Below, piece by piece: positions 52,321 to 64,000 of a stretch of 64,000 bases of DNA. Origin of the DNA: Litomosoides sigmodontis (lineage: Eukaryota; Nematoda; Chromadorea; Rhabditida; Onchocercidae); the NCBI GenBank assembly GCA_963070105.1, contig OY718807.1, positions 1,441,001 to 1,505,000 of the forward strand, in the 5' to 3' direction. The position numbers and the translations under genes were made by a program. The stretch's first letter is position 1; every line of letters starts with the position of its first letter. Below the pieces are notes generated by a model, which was not told the DNA's origin, did not search any database, and worked only from the letters and a program-made list of their open reading frames with translations.

Positions 52321-53037
52321 ATTTTATTCGTTTATTTTTTTATCCTTTGAAGTGATAGAATGGAATATTTCTGTGAAATTATACGTCGTGAGAAAGGCAG
52401 TGGTATTTAAAGAGTTGCGAACGACTATGACATGAATTAGTTAACAAACTTCATGAATTTCATTATTCGCAATTACTAAATAACAAATTTTCAATTCCAT
52501 TATGACCGAACATTTTGCATACTTTTGAAATGTTCACGTAATGTATCGCAAAATACATTCCCACAGTTAGCTTAATTGACATAAATATTCGTCAAGGGAA
52601 GATAGAGCGATGAAGGGAAGTAGTGGTGGCGTATGAAGAGAAGCTAAAACGCTTCTACCACCACTAATAAATTATGAAGATAATTTGAATTTCGTTGATG
52701 AATTCAAAAGGGCAGCACTTAAATTTATGTTTTTTAAAATGGAATTATCGAATTTTAAGTGCCAAAATTTTCATATAAATATATGACAAATAAAATAGTT
52801 CACAAAAAACGAAACGCAAAAGAACAGTCATCATCGGTTCTATTTCATAAATTCTTTTATATCACAGCAATTTCACTCACTTTAAGTTTAATTTTTAAAC
52901 TTACTCCTTCCTACTCGAGAAGCACCGAAAGCAAAAATGGAACGAAAAAGGCTGAAATGACATGAAATAAGACGAATGAAATGGAAAATATCATAATACT
53001 CATAAATCAAACATTCAATGAAAGAGAAGAGGAATGA

Positions 53038-53080
53038 GAGAAGGGGAGAGAGAGAGAGAGAGAAAGGAGAAGAGAAAGAG
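53038..53080. repeat. GA-rich microsatellite
   Basis: GAGA repeats interrupted by GAA and GGA units. Confidence 0.85.
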
Positions 53081-53609
53081 TTCATCCTCCGTTCATCTAT
53101 TCATGTTTCATTTTATTTTTGTCATAAAAAAAAATACAATCAATCATTAATTTTAAAAAAAAAAATGGTGAAAATTTTGCAAGAAAATGAGAAAAACTAA
53201 TGTTTTAATTCAATTCAATCGAATTAAAATAAATTTTTTCCCATTATTTTCTTTCTCGAAAAAAACGACAAAAAAAACAGTAATAGTTCATAGGTGAAAG
53301 AAAAATAAAACAAGCATTTGGTGGTAGTAGTAGCAGCAAACGAAAATATTTTAAAACGAAAGTCTTTTTTTTGTTTTTTCTTTCTGTTTTGTTGTTTACA
53401 ACAAATAGTGTATTAATCGCCAGCAGGCGGAAAAAGGAAGAGAACGGATTATTTTAAATTTAATGTCAATAATTCAGCAATCCTTCAATTAATTAATCAA
53501 TTACGAACGAAATGATTCGATGAGATATTTAAATAATTATAAAATATGCATAAAGAAGATTTACAATCAATGAAATAACAAATGCGATAAATTTTCACGT
53601 ATGTGTTGT

Positions 53610-53692
53610 AACACACAACCATACGCCCACACACACGCACACCCACACACACACACCCACATACCCACGCACATACGCTCACGCAGATGCAT
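53610..53692. repeat. Interrupted CA-rich minisatellite
   Basis: CACACA and CCCACA units interrupted by ACGC and ATAC. Confidence 0.9.
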
Positions 53693-54360
53693 ACAACATC
53701 TTATTCATGTGTATACACTCGTAAAGGATAGAATTTTGAAAAAAAAGGCGAAAAAACTTGTTTAGAATTTGAAGCACTCATTTACCATTTTTGTGAATTA
53801 CAGTATTCTTACCTATTAAATTAATTAGTGCATTTCACTTCCATCAGATATATCCATCGGGCAGAACCAATTGCTTATTTTCCTTTATACACAAGCAGTT
53901 AGTTATAGACTACGTAATAATTAAATAATGAAATTACTCATTTGAGCACAAATTAATTTTGTTTACTTTTGTCGTTTTGAATTTCTTGCAAGAATTATGC
54001 GGCTAATTGCACAATTTTTAACTGTTCTTTTGCTCTATTCATAAAAAGCACTATCCTGAGGTTAACATTCACTTTTTTAAAATTGCCGAGTGGAGAAACT
54101 GAATTGGAAAAAGGTGCCCTGTAAGAGTTTGCATTTTTAAAATGTAAAATAATAATTATTGCATTTTCAGCTCGCTTAAAAACCAGTACTAACAGTATTT
54201 CTAGCGAGCAATTCTCCTCGTTTTATCTGAATTTATGCATTTACATGTCATACGTATGTGTGTTTGTGTAATTATAATCAATAAAGAAATATAACTGATT
54301 GCAAATTGCTTGAAAGTCAAAACCGGTTATGACCGGACGGACGAATCAAGTGGACAGAGG

Positions 54361-54399
54361 AACGTAGCCGGTAAATTGGGCAATTTCAGCCGCTACGTT
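54361..54399. repeat. Interrupted inverted repeat
   Basis: AACGTAGC (54361-54368) pairs with GCTACGTT (54392-54399), and inside them AAATT pairs with AATTT. This is a GC-containing hairpin in AT-rich surroundings. Confidence 0.7.
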
Positions 54400-55020
54400 G
54401 CACTCAACAAACACAGTTTGAGAAACGTGCACTGAACGGAAATTGCGTAAAATAAATGTTTGAGTTAGATATTTGAATTCTCAAGGTTGATGACAGCTAA
54501 TTCATACATTTATTGAGTATGTTGCTACAATAATCACTTTCATTAATTAGCTAAAAAAATTCAGCTAATTTCTGTGAAACTTTTTAGTTCCCTAAATGCA
54601 CTAAATGAAAGCGTAAATTTCAAGTTCAATTTTTTGCTTACAAACGAGCAAAATTAAATTTAAAATTAAAAGTAATTAGTGTTAGTGCAGTAAAGGAGGA
54701 AAAAATAAACAGTCATAAAATTTGGCGTCGTTGACATGCAAACAAAGACTTCCAACGGATCGACCGACCCACCGACCCTTTTCTTTTTCTATCAAATTTT
54801 GGAACATCAACGTAGTTCGTCGCTGCAACACAAGTGAAATGAAAAGGACAAAAGGGCAGCAACTGTGACCGTTAAAACAACCTGCTCAGAGTTCTATTCA
54901 CTGTTACTCCTTTTGAACGTGAAATGAAATTATAGGCCTGCGTGCCGTGGCTGGTTGTTCCACTATTTTCTCTCTAAGGAGCTGCTTTCACTAAACCGCT
55001 CTAGTAAATTATAAATTCAG

Positions 55021-55078
55021 AAATCATGACATGCATGCATAAATTAAAAAAAATCATGACATGCATGCATAAATTGAA
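55021..55078. repeat. Two-copy 30-base tandem repeat
   Basis: AAATCATGACATGCATGCAT begins at 55021 and again at 55051, each followed by AAATT. The unit contains the self-complementary ATGCATGCAT. Confidence 0.9.
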
Positions 55079-55711
55079 AGTGAAATGGAAAGTTTTATGC
55101 AAATTTCCAGACGAGAATAATCGATGAGAATAATCGTCACAAAATGTTATCGAAAAATAGCAACGTCGAATTTTGGAGTGCAATTTGTGAAAGTGCGAAT
55201 GAAGAGAATCTGCACCGAATTGAAATTGATATTTTGATTGCAAATCTGATTGAATGGTTGTCTTTCCTTTTTTTTTTGTTTTGATAAACAAAAGAATAAT
55301 GCGAGCAACATTTCTAAATTTAATAGCAATTTCAAATGATTGATGAATTGTTGAAATGTGTTTTTACATAGGAAATTAGTGATATTTTTAACAGAAGTTG
55401 CTTTCATGCAACAATTGAATTCGTCAATTGCTTCTGCTAAAATGACACGAAATTCACATAGGGAGAAGAAAGACATTTTATTTTAATTCGAGCTTCCTCA
55501 ACTAGCACAGTCTTAATGATCAATATTGGTGCAGTAAAGGAAACAGTAAGCAAAAAAATACCACATTTCAGTGCTGTCGATAAATTTGAAAACTGATCTT
55601 CTACATTATCCCTCATCATCTTTTGAGGAATACGTGTGTGAATTTAATTAACACATTTAGTTAATTACTACTATCATTATCACTATTTTCGTCTATTGTT
55701 TCTGTTATCTG

Positions 55712-55960
55712 TTATTACTTATTACCACCTAGTGCTATTGCTATTTATGCTAACATCATTATTATTTATTGCTTATTGTTATTATTGTATTATTATATTA
55801 TTATTGTATTATTATTATTGTAATTATTATTGTATTATTACTTATTACCACCTATTGTTATTTATGCTAACATCACTATTATTTATTATTATTTGTTGTT
55901 ATTATTGTATTATTATTATTGTATTACTACCATTATTGCAATTACTATTTCGTACTTGTT
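55712..55960. repeat. Tandemly duplicated ATT-rich segment, about 124-base period
   Basis: TTATTACTTATTACCACCT starts at 55712 and again at about 55836. Each copy is followed by TTATGCTAACATCA and then an ATT/TTG run. Confidence 0.8.
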
Positions 55961-56007
55961 CACTGAAACTTGATTGTGGTCGTACTATCTAACTTGCAGT
56001 AATCGAT

Positions 56008-56032
56008 GAGAGAGAGAGAGAGGAGGAAGGAG
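56008..56032. repeat. Short GA microsatellite
   Basis: GAGAGAGAGAGAG followed by GGAGGAAGGAGG. Confidence 0.85.
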
Positions 56033-57000
56033 GAAATTGCGCACTTTAGCAACTATTTCGGTATTCGCAATTCGGCATTTCAAGGTTATTTACTGACGCA
56101 ATCTGTCGCCATTCCGAGCATTCTTCATTTCGTTTTTTTTTTGTCCCTTTCTCCATCCTTTTTTCATTCATTTTCATTTTAACAGTAAAAAAAGGAAGGA
56201 AAAAAAGTTATTGCTGAAAAGTTGCCATTCCGGAAAATTCCTCACTCTTCCATTCCTTCCGCCACAAAAGCAGAAAATGACTTATCATTTTGAACAAAAA
56301 AGAAAAAAAAAAGGAAGCGCTTAATTTCCTCGAATGAATTTCATTTTTTTTTTTTTAATTTATTGGAAAAAGAGGTAGATGTTAGCATGATGGAATGGAT
56401 GTGAATTGAACTTATTGAGATGAAATGACTGATTGAGAGGAAGGAAATGAAAAGTGTGGAAGTTGTAGAACGCAGCACGGTGCACACGCATGCAGCAGTA
56501 CCAACTTCACACGTCAACAATTTCAGGATTAAAACAATACTCGCAACTGTGAGAATTTGCTACACTTAAAATTTTTCAGTAAATGCCGTTCCGCCAAAAT
56601 TGAACTGAGAAAAGAAAAATTTTGCAAAATTCGTCGAACACAATTTTTCCTTTCAAGTGTACTTTACAAAATTTAAAATTACAGTAATACATCGGTCGAT
56701 TTGAGCGTAAGTGAATGAGAACGAAAGAGATAGGTGAACGGAAAGCAATTTAATTTTGTAAACTAATTATTTGTTTCTTAATGTTGTAAAATTACGTTTT
56801 TTTAAGTAAATGAAATTGGAATTTTTTTCTTTATATTGAAAAACTTTAAAATTTCTTTTCGAAATATGAAAAGCTGGAGCAGTTCGTTTTCATTTATTGG
56901 TATTTCAAGCAAAAATTATTTCCAAATTCGACTGATTCAACAGTTTTTTTGAGCATTATTTTTATAAGAACAAACTCATGTTATTTCTTCCTCTTCCTCT

Positions 57001-57330
57001 TCCTTTCTCTTTCTCTCTCTCTCTCTCCTCCCTTAAAAATCTTTTTCGCTGATGAATTAATTAAATAATTTATAAAATGGTTGAAATGAGCTGTAATAAA
57101 TTTTGCAATTTCTTTAGTTTGATGTTTGGAAGGAGAACCTGTTCCACCTTGTAGGCTTGTATGTTTCTTACCTTTCCATATTTTTGACTTATATACTTTG
57201 TAAATGTTGGCAAAAATTTTCTACTTCTTCTTCTTCTTCTTCAAAAAAACAATATAGTAATGAGTGGAAAGGAAAGAAAGGGACATAGAGGGAAAGAGAG
57301 AGAGAGAGAGGGAGGGAGAGAGAGAGGGAG
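57001..57330. repeat. CT, CTT and GA simple tracts
   Basis: CT-rich run at about 57001-57030, TTC repeats near 57223-57242 and GA-rich run at about 57290-57330. Confidence 0.85.
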
Positions 57331-58173
57331 ATGAGGAAAAAACGAACATCAGTTGATAAGAAAGGGTTGAGACGAATCAGAATAACAAAATGATGGCCGA
57401 TTTTCCGGAGAATTTTTAATAGAAAAAGTTTCATAAATGGTAGATGTTCCGGATTTGCTATGGGACAATTAATGAATAGTAACTGTTTCATTACATACGT
57501 ATTTTAAACAACGGCATTTAAGCTACACAATCCTTCAACTTCACCAAATCCTCTCTCCCCCACCCGCTCTCTTCATCAATTACGTTTCGTTTCTAATTGA
57601 GAAACTCACGCCTATTTTCCAGTTCCAATCATCAACCATAGAGAGAATTTCAGGTGGGATTCGCACGAAATCGCTTTTCACATGAAATTAATTCGTCGTC
57701 AACTTTGCTCTTAATTTTAAATTTACGAATAACAAAAAAAATTTATCATTCTCGATGAATAACTTAAAATGCATAGACTATCTATCATCCATTTATTAAC
57801 ATATCTTCGGGTACGTCAAAAATGACGCAACACGTCTTGATTACGTTGCACAAGACGTTCCCACTGTTACATTTTTGAATTTCATACATTTCTCAACTGA
57901 TTACGTTTGAGTCGATTCTAACAATAGCAAAACGATTGAAGGATAAAACCAAGAAAGGAAAAATTGAAATCTTTTCAAATTGTTAAATTGAATAATTTAA
58001 AAATTTCAAAATGAGAAATTCAAAAGGGCCAAAACTTTGCAATGGGTTTCCCAAAGAATGAGAAAAAAATACAAAATAATTGTTGAAAAAATGGCAAAAA
58101 TATGGTTTCAAAAGATTATTAAAACTGGTTTGCCCCATATGTTTGAAAAAAAAGAGTAGGAAGGCAATGAGAA

Positions 58174-58457
58174 TGAGAGAGAGAGAGAGAGAGAGAGAAC
58201 GGAAAGTTATTAGTGAGTTAGTTGTAGCACGAAAATGTTACCAGTCCATTTCAATTCACAAAAATTTTCGTTTAGCTTTTTTTCCACCTCACACTTTTCC
58301 TCTTCCTCGCCCTCCTTCATTATTTCCTTTCTTCCTGCGTGCAAATCGCTACAACCATTTATTCCTCCTCCTCTTCCTCCTATCTTCCTTTCATTCCTCA
58401 TTTTTTTCATACCTAAAAAAAGTTCACTGATGAGGGAGAGAGAGAGAGAGAGAGAGA
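58174..58457. repeat. Two GA microsatellites flanking a pyrimidine-rich tract
   Basis: GA runs at about 58176-58198 and 58434-58457. Between them is a TTCC/CTCCTC-rich stretch. Confidence 0.85.
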
Positions 58458-59230
58458 TGAAAAGGAAACGTACTACTTTTCCCTTTCCTATAATAATTCC
58501 CAATTAAATTAGCTTCATCCCTAATTTGTCACAAAAAAAAAAAGAAATGAATTTCAACAAATACATCTGCAAATTTCATAATAAATAAAAGGAATGAAAA
58601 TGCTTTTTTTTTTAAAAAAAAAAGCAAACTGTCAATTCTCTCACTTTTCTTTACTAATTTTATAACAAACATGCACAAATTGTTACAAGGATTATTTGCA
58701 CTAATTGCTTTATGAAATTTATGCGCGTTAAAAAAATTTTTCATAAAATTGTTGAATTTTTCTCTGTTTCTCCTCTCTCTCTCACCGCTGAAGATTTTCA
58801 TCTGTCTGATATCATCGTCCTTACGTGTGCCTTATCGTTTGGTACTTACACAAGTTGCAAGAGTGGAAAAATTTTTAATTTCTCATCATTTTAATCAGTC
58901 ATCCCTATCATGTGTTGCACCTAAAAGATTTCACGCAATATTACATCAACAAAGAAAACGAGCAAAACGAATTGAATTTCATTTCTGCAAATAGCAGTTA
59001 GATAATAATGCATCTTTTTAATCTCTTTGATATTATCAATTCATCCAATTAATTTCGGCAAAAAGTAATTGAACAAAATAAAAACAGGTTGGTGACGGAT
59101 GTAATCAGTAGTAGCCATCAACAAATTTCTGTCCTTTTTTCTCCCATCCTCTCATCACTTCAGCAAAATAATGGAATAAATTTTAATGAAAAAGAAAAAT
59201 GCATCGTTTTTCTTTAATTTCTTTTTTTCT

Positions 59231-59337
59231 AAAAAAAAAAAAAGAAGAAGAAGGAAAAAAGAAGGAATGGGAAGTTCTAGGAGGACAGAGAAGAGAGAAG
59301 ACGGAAAAGAAGGAAAAAAAAGAGGAATGGGAGGACC
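59231..59337. repeat. Nearly pure polypurine tract
   Basis: About 107 bases almost entirely A and G, with an internal diverged repeat of GGAAAAAAGAAGGAATGGGA (about 59252 and 59310). Confidence 0.85.
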
Positions 59338-60430
59338 TTACGAAGAATTTTAGGCAGTAATTTAGCTTTCGTCAATTTTCAACTTTAGGAAGTTTCAGAA
59401 AAAAGAATTTCAATCATTTCGATTGCAAAATATTTTCATTGTGTATAAAAAGAATGAAAAAAATGAAAACAAAAAAGACCCTCAGTTATTTACAAAATAT
59501 GTGAACGAAAATTTGCTGCGTTTCAAAAACATTATTAAAATAACTTTTCCATCAATAATTGTCAAACTATGAAGTACTGCTGGCTGTTACCAGTAATTAA
59601 TTAAAATTGGAACACAATAATTAAAATTGCTAAAAATTAATGGCTTACAAGAGTTATGATCGCATCCCTGACGCATCTACTAAATTGATCGTTAATAGCT
59701 GAAAAATTATTTCATTTATTAAGTCAAATCTAATGAAATAAAATTTAAACTGGGGAAGTTTAGAATTTAATATAAATTGCTGCATGAAGTATCACACGTA
59801 CTCATTGAAATTAAAAAACTTAAACTAATATGATCAATGTTGTAATGAGATTTAATGAAATAATTGAAAGCCTGCTTAATCGCTGCTACTTCTTTTTATA
59901 TTTTAAATTTTAACAAACTAAACGTACAAATACACGTAGAATAATTTGACCATAACAAAGGCAACAAAAACAACAACAAGTTAGCAGCAATTAGTAAACG
60001 ATAAAACAAATTTGCTAAATTGAATTTTTCAAAGCTATATTTGTTGAGAAAGAAAACTAGCAAATGTTGAGGAAGAAGAGCAGCACTTTGATTGCTATGC
60101 CCTACGGCTAGTAAGTGACCATCAATTTTGTCAAAAATTCCTTCCCATCCATCCCTTTCTCTCTCCCCTACGATAGCTGATCGTTCACTGCTTCATTCTT
60201 TACCCTTCATTTTTTCCACCGCCAATAACCGTGCTCAGTTACTCGTACGCTAATACAAATTGCAAATTCACGCAAATCATAACTTTCTATATTAAAGGGT
60301 GAAGCAATACGATTGCTGTAGCAATTAAATTATATTAATTAATAATAGCAAAGATGATGGTGATAATAATAATAATAATGATGATCGCTGTGTTTGTCCA
60401 AAACAAGCTTCATTGATGAAGCTAGCAGAA

Positions 60431-60530
60431 ATCATCGTGATCAAACTTGCTTATATCTCTCACAATCATCGTGATCAAACTTGCTTATGTCTCTCACAAT
60501 CATCGTGATCAAACTTGCTTATATCACATT
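60431..60530. repeat. Three-copy 34-base tandem repeat
   Basis: ATCATCGTGATCAAACTTGC begins at 60431, 60465 and 60499, each followed by TTAT(A/G)TC. The copies are almost identical. Confidence 0.95.
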
Positions 60531-60951
60531 TTGCACATGCAACTAGATTGCTACCAAAACCAATTCAATTCTCGTTTTTGCAAAAATTTTGCCACGAAAA
60601 TGCTAAAGCTAAAGAAGATGAGTGAGTGCTGGAAGGGTAACGAATGTTAGCAAAATAAGTAAATTTTCATCTACTAAAGCTCATTGCAATATGCGCGTTT
60701 AATTAATTTAAATTAAATAATGCAAAATTTATCACTGTGTAAGTTGTTCAGAATCAAAATACCAAAGTTCACGATAATTTTTTTATGCTTAAGCTGTAAG
60801 ACAGAAATGCAACGGCAGAGAAAAAAAAATACGTACTGTTGAAAATGAAATTGTGCAATGTTTGATGAGTACAACGAGAGTAGAGTGGGAAAAAAAAGAA
60901 GCAAAATGTTTCATTTCATTTTCGTTTGGAATATTAATTTGAAATGCTCAA

Positions 60952-63842
60952 TCACTTTCCACATGATAATTTACATGGCATTTCCCGAAAGCAATTCTGA
61001 TATATGCTAACGAATGTGGCCATATCGAATTTTTGAATTGCTTCAAAAATTTTTTCCTCATTGAGCGTTTTTGAGAAGCGCATTTCAATTGCACGACTGC
61101 AGCTATCCGTCATGTCCATTTTCATGTCTTCCATTTGTGGATCGAACGGTTTCTTCGGTGTTATCAAATGTTGAAATATACCAATTAACATATGTCCCCA
61201 ATTTCGAGTGGTGCAAAATAGAGCTGCACCAGCATCATCCTGCAATACACGAAGTGGTAGGGTAGACTGAAATGGCGAAGTGATACTTTATTTTAGTAGG
61301 TAATCAAATTGCCTACTTATAAGAAAACAATAAAATAAGATTAAATAAAATAAAATTTTATAAAATAAGAGGAGGCAAAAAGTACGAAAAGGCCATACAA
61401 ATTATTTGTTTGCATCAGAAATGGATAAAATTCGAAATAAGTAATTTGTAATTGTTGTTTGCATGTTTCCGTCACTCAAATTTTCTTCAATTACCGCTTG
61501 AAGGAAGTAATTTGCACACTTGAAAAACATCAAGTGACCTAATTCTTTACTTTAACAGGAAAAAAAATAATAAGATGAGGAATATAATTAATCAAATTAC
61601 ATATAATATAATTATATAATTCATCAAATTTCATATAATATAATTATATAATTCATCAAAAAGCAAGAATTCATCAAATTTCAATTATTATGATAGGTAT
61701 GCAAAGTGAGCAAATTAATTCATTATTGGATGAGAAAATGGAAAGAAAAAAGCAAAGATAATTATAATCTTCTTTTCCCATACATTTAGAAAGCTTACAA
61801 CCGTCGTTGTTTTAATAAGAGCAGAGAAAGAAAAAAAAGCAATGGATAATGAGCGTTGAGAGAGAGGAAAGATTGATAAGAATTTAAAAGAGTAAGACGA
61901 AAATGACTGAAACAGTTGCAAAAAAAAAAGACAAAAAGTTTCGAGTTAAAGTTGCGATTGATTTATTTTAAAAAGAAAGAAGGAATGCAAACGATAAACA
62001 AACCCAACATGCAGTCTCATTAGCGGCAACAATTGAGGACCAAAAATAATTTGACCTGTGCTTTACAGGATTGATCGTTTGAATGTTAATTAAGCGAATT
62101 TGATCCTGTTTGATGAATTCTGTTGCTAAAGCAAAACGCCAATTATTTAAATTCAATTGTTAAGAGAGAGAGAGAGAGAGAAAAAAAAAGATTAGAAGTA
62201 TCGTTGAGATGATGAATGGTACGATAGGTGCACATGATGTTAAAGGTGCAACAGAATGGGGAAATTATAAGAAATTTGAAACTTACTAATCAATAAAAGA
62301 ATTGATCCGTATAATTCTATCTATCATTTTCAATGTTCTCATGAATTTACCGTTATCTGTTGTAGCAAATCCAACAATCCAACACTTCTTCTTTTTCAAC
62401 TTCGACACATCAAAATTTACAATCGAAGACTGTAGCAGTGATGGTCGAATGTTCAATTGAGCCACTCGTTTTGATGCTACACCTGGTGGACAAAGCTAAA
62501 AATTGACAAAAAATTAGTAAAAGGAACATACAATAGGATAAATTGGATTATACAGTAATCAAAAGTGGTTATTTATCGTATACCTGTCGCGTTATGGTTT
62601 ATGATTGATCATTTAAAATTTTTTCCTGCTATACAGCTAGTCATTCAAAATATTTCACGCAATTCATTCATTCCGCATAATTCATTAATTCACCAAAATA
62701 AAGAAAGCACAAAGAGAGGGAGAGAGAGAGAGAGAGGGAGAGGGAGAAAAGAGAAATTGATTCTTTCTTTGAGGTGTGAAGAAGGTGTTTGTTGTAAAAA
62801 GAAAAGCCTTCATAAAGTACTTGAAAAATTTTCCTTCAAAAATCTTGTTGTTCTACAAATAAGGTAGTACTTGTGCAAACAAATATTACACTTCAAATTT
62901 TTTTCATATTTTTCGCTTCCATTACAAACTTAATTTCTTCCTCTTCAAACGCAAATTAAAATGTAAATAATTTGCACAGTAATAACTCAAGTGAGGGGAA
63001 AAAATGTTCGTATTTTATTTTATTACAAAAAATCAGTCACTCATTAATAATTAGTTTGATTTTTTTTTTGTTACTGAAATAATCGTGGAAGTGCTGATGC
63101 TGTGTTCTAGCACAAAGAGACGATAAATGTGAAAGTAATTCACAAATTATCAGTGATATGTCAAAATTACAATTTCTTTCAGATACTGTAGAAGTTAGGA
63201 GGAAAAAAGGAGTGTTGCTAAAATTACTTGTAGAAATTTAAAATTAAGTATGAAAACTATTGCAAAAATAATATATTAAATTACAGTCGACATTGGTATT
63301 TCAGGAATTTTCAAAATTCCCCAGGTTTCTCCAATTTCCACCACCTCAGCTGGTATTGTTTTAGGTCGTTTCGGCGATTGCATTGTTACTACGAATTCAG
63401 ATAGCCTGAAATTTCAATTAGCATTAGCTTATCAAAATTTTGCTCTCACAACTGATAGTATCAGAATAAACTTTAAAGGTCGAAACTGAAAACTACATGA
63501 ATGTTCATTAGTTAATTTTATTAAAACAATTTTAGTTTTAAAATTGCCAATGCTCGATTTGCTATAATAATTATAACTTTTATTTAAATACCTTCTTATC
63601 CCATTTTTCACAATAGCAAATGCACATGTTATTGTAATTGATATTGGTAAATTTTTTTTTTCATTTCTAATTTTATTTTTAAAATTGAGCAATAAAAATA
63701 GAAAATGTTATACTAGTGATTCTTACCTTCCACCAGTTGTTGTATTCAGTAGACAACGTGATGAAGTTAGTATTAGCTGAGTGGAAATTACAGTTCCGGT
63801 ACAGCTTGTAACAATATTTGATGAATCCTCTCGTGAAAATAT
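60952..63842 (-). CDS. Trypsin-like (S1A) protease homologue, predicted inactive; 5' end off window
   Basis: Five phase-consistent exons, 63842-63727, 63405-63285, 62495-62351, 62125-62004 and 61266-60952, give 272 residues to a TGA; the start lies to the right of the window. The chymotrypsin fold is visible in order: TSCTGTVISTQLILTSSRC (normally CGG.LIS..WVLTAAHC), ETWGILKI (normally NDIALLKL), STLCPPG (normally PICLP), KKCWIVGF (normally CWVSGWG) and LQDDAGAALFCTTRNWGHML (normally CQGDSGGPLVC...W). The His57 position is Arg, the Asp102 position Thr and the Ser195 position Ala. The oxyanion Gly193 position is Asp and Cys191 is Leu. The C42-C58 and C136-C201 pairs are kept. After the LIGI strand the chain diverges into a Met/Lys-rich tail of about 75 residues with four cysteines. 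Family membership is inferred from motif order; function is unknown, perhaps binding or scaffolding. Confidence 0.8.
61599..61662. repeat. Two-copy 32-base AT-rich tandem repeat in a protease-homologue intron
   Basis: CATATAATATAATTATATAA begins at 61599 and 61631, each followed by TTCATCAAA. Confidence 0.9.
62163..62182. repeat. GA microsatellite in an intron
   Basis: Uninterrupted GA run inside the intron between 62126 and 62350. Confidence 0.9.
62713..62752. repeat. GA-rich microsatellite in an intron
   Basis: GAGAGGGAGAGA-type repeat in the intron between 62496 and 63284. Confidence 0.9.
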
Positions 63843-64000
63843 CTGTGTGTATTTTCACGCATTAGCCATATTTAATTACTAGAATACTTTTTTGTGTTTT
63901 TCAATTAAAAATTTTCAAGTATTGAGAAATTTTTTTTTACATTGTCACCCTTTCGTTAATTTAATTTTTTTTCCTTAATTTGCAACATGCCTATAGTTGT

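Larger units (their letters stand above)
52105..60951. other. Long gene-poor region rich in simple and inverted repeats
   Basis: Nearly 9 kb between the doxa-1 5' end and the 3' end of the protease homologue. Open frames are low complexity (GA, CT, ATT or CA coded) and lack family features. The separate repeats are listed below. It may hold doxa-1 regulatory elements, but nothing specific is identifiable. Confidence 0.55.

Noticed and set aside
55696..55992. 98-residue open frame rich in Leu, Tyr and Ile
   Set aside because: Encoded by an ATT-rich tandem repeat; no domain or splice support.
57189..58507. Several open frames of 90-116 residues on both strands
   Set aside because: They run through GA/CT and polypyrimidine tracts, so openness reflects low complexity.

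Overview
The window looks like nuclear DNA of a parasitic nematode, most likely a spirurid/filarial (clade III) species. This is inferred from AT-rich, intron-dense genes, the repeated nematode acceptor TTTCAG/TTTTAG, probable spliced-leader acceptors 10-25 bases upstream of start codons, and animal-specific families (cullin 3, cullin 4, TPD52, DUOXA, a peptide GPCR). No bacterial-style operons, CRISPR arrays, rRNA or convincing tRNA genes were seen. All gene models below were assembled by hand from splice sites, reading phase and remembered family sequences; no database search was run.

Layout, left to right: (1) minus strand, window edge to about 6.1 kb: the 5' part of an ankyrin-repeat gene resembling the PP6 regulatory subunits ANKRD28/44/52. 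(2) 6.1-12.7 kb: a divergent intergenic region with small tandem repeats. (3) Plus strand, 12.8-19.0 kb: complete cullin-3 (17 exons, 786 aa). (4) Plus strand, 23.2-27.5 kb: a class A peptide GPCR of vasopressin/oxytocin (nematocin)-receptor type. (5) Minus strand, 29.6-37.6 kb: complete cullin-4 (21 exons, 882 aa). (6) Plus strand, 39.3-44.9 kb: a TPD52-family gene with two alternative first exons. (7) Minus strand, 46.3-47.0 kb: two orphan exon-like segments that could be an alternative 3' end. (8) Minus strand, 48.4-52.1 kb: a DUOX maturation factor (DUOXA/doxa-1 type, six exons, 355 aa). (9) 52.1-60.9 kb: a long gene-poor stretch rich in GA, CA and ATT simple repeats and inverted repeats. 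(10) Minus strand, 60.95 kb to past the right edge: a trypsin-fold (S1A) gene whose three catalytic residues all appear to be replaced.

Functionally, CUL-3 and CUL-4 are the scaffolds of two ubiquitin ligase classes (BTB and DDB1/DCAF adaptors). They lie in opposite orientation with their 3' ends facing each other and the GPCR between them. DUOXA would assist the dual oxidase that cross-links nematode cuticle. The genes do not form an obvious single pathway. The least ordinary item is the apparent triple-dead protease homologue at the right edge, followed by the alternative-start and alternative-splice arrangements in tpd52, cul-4, cul-3 and the GPCR.
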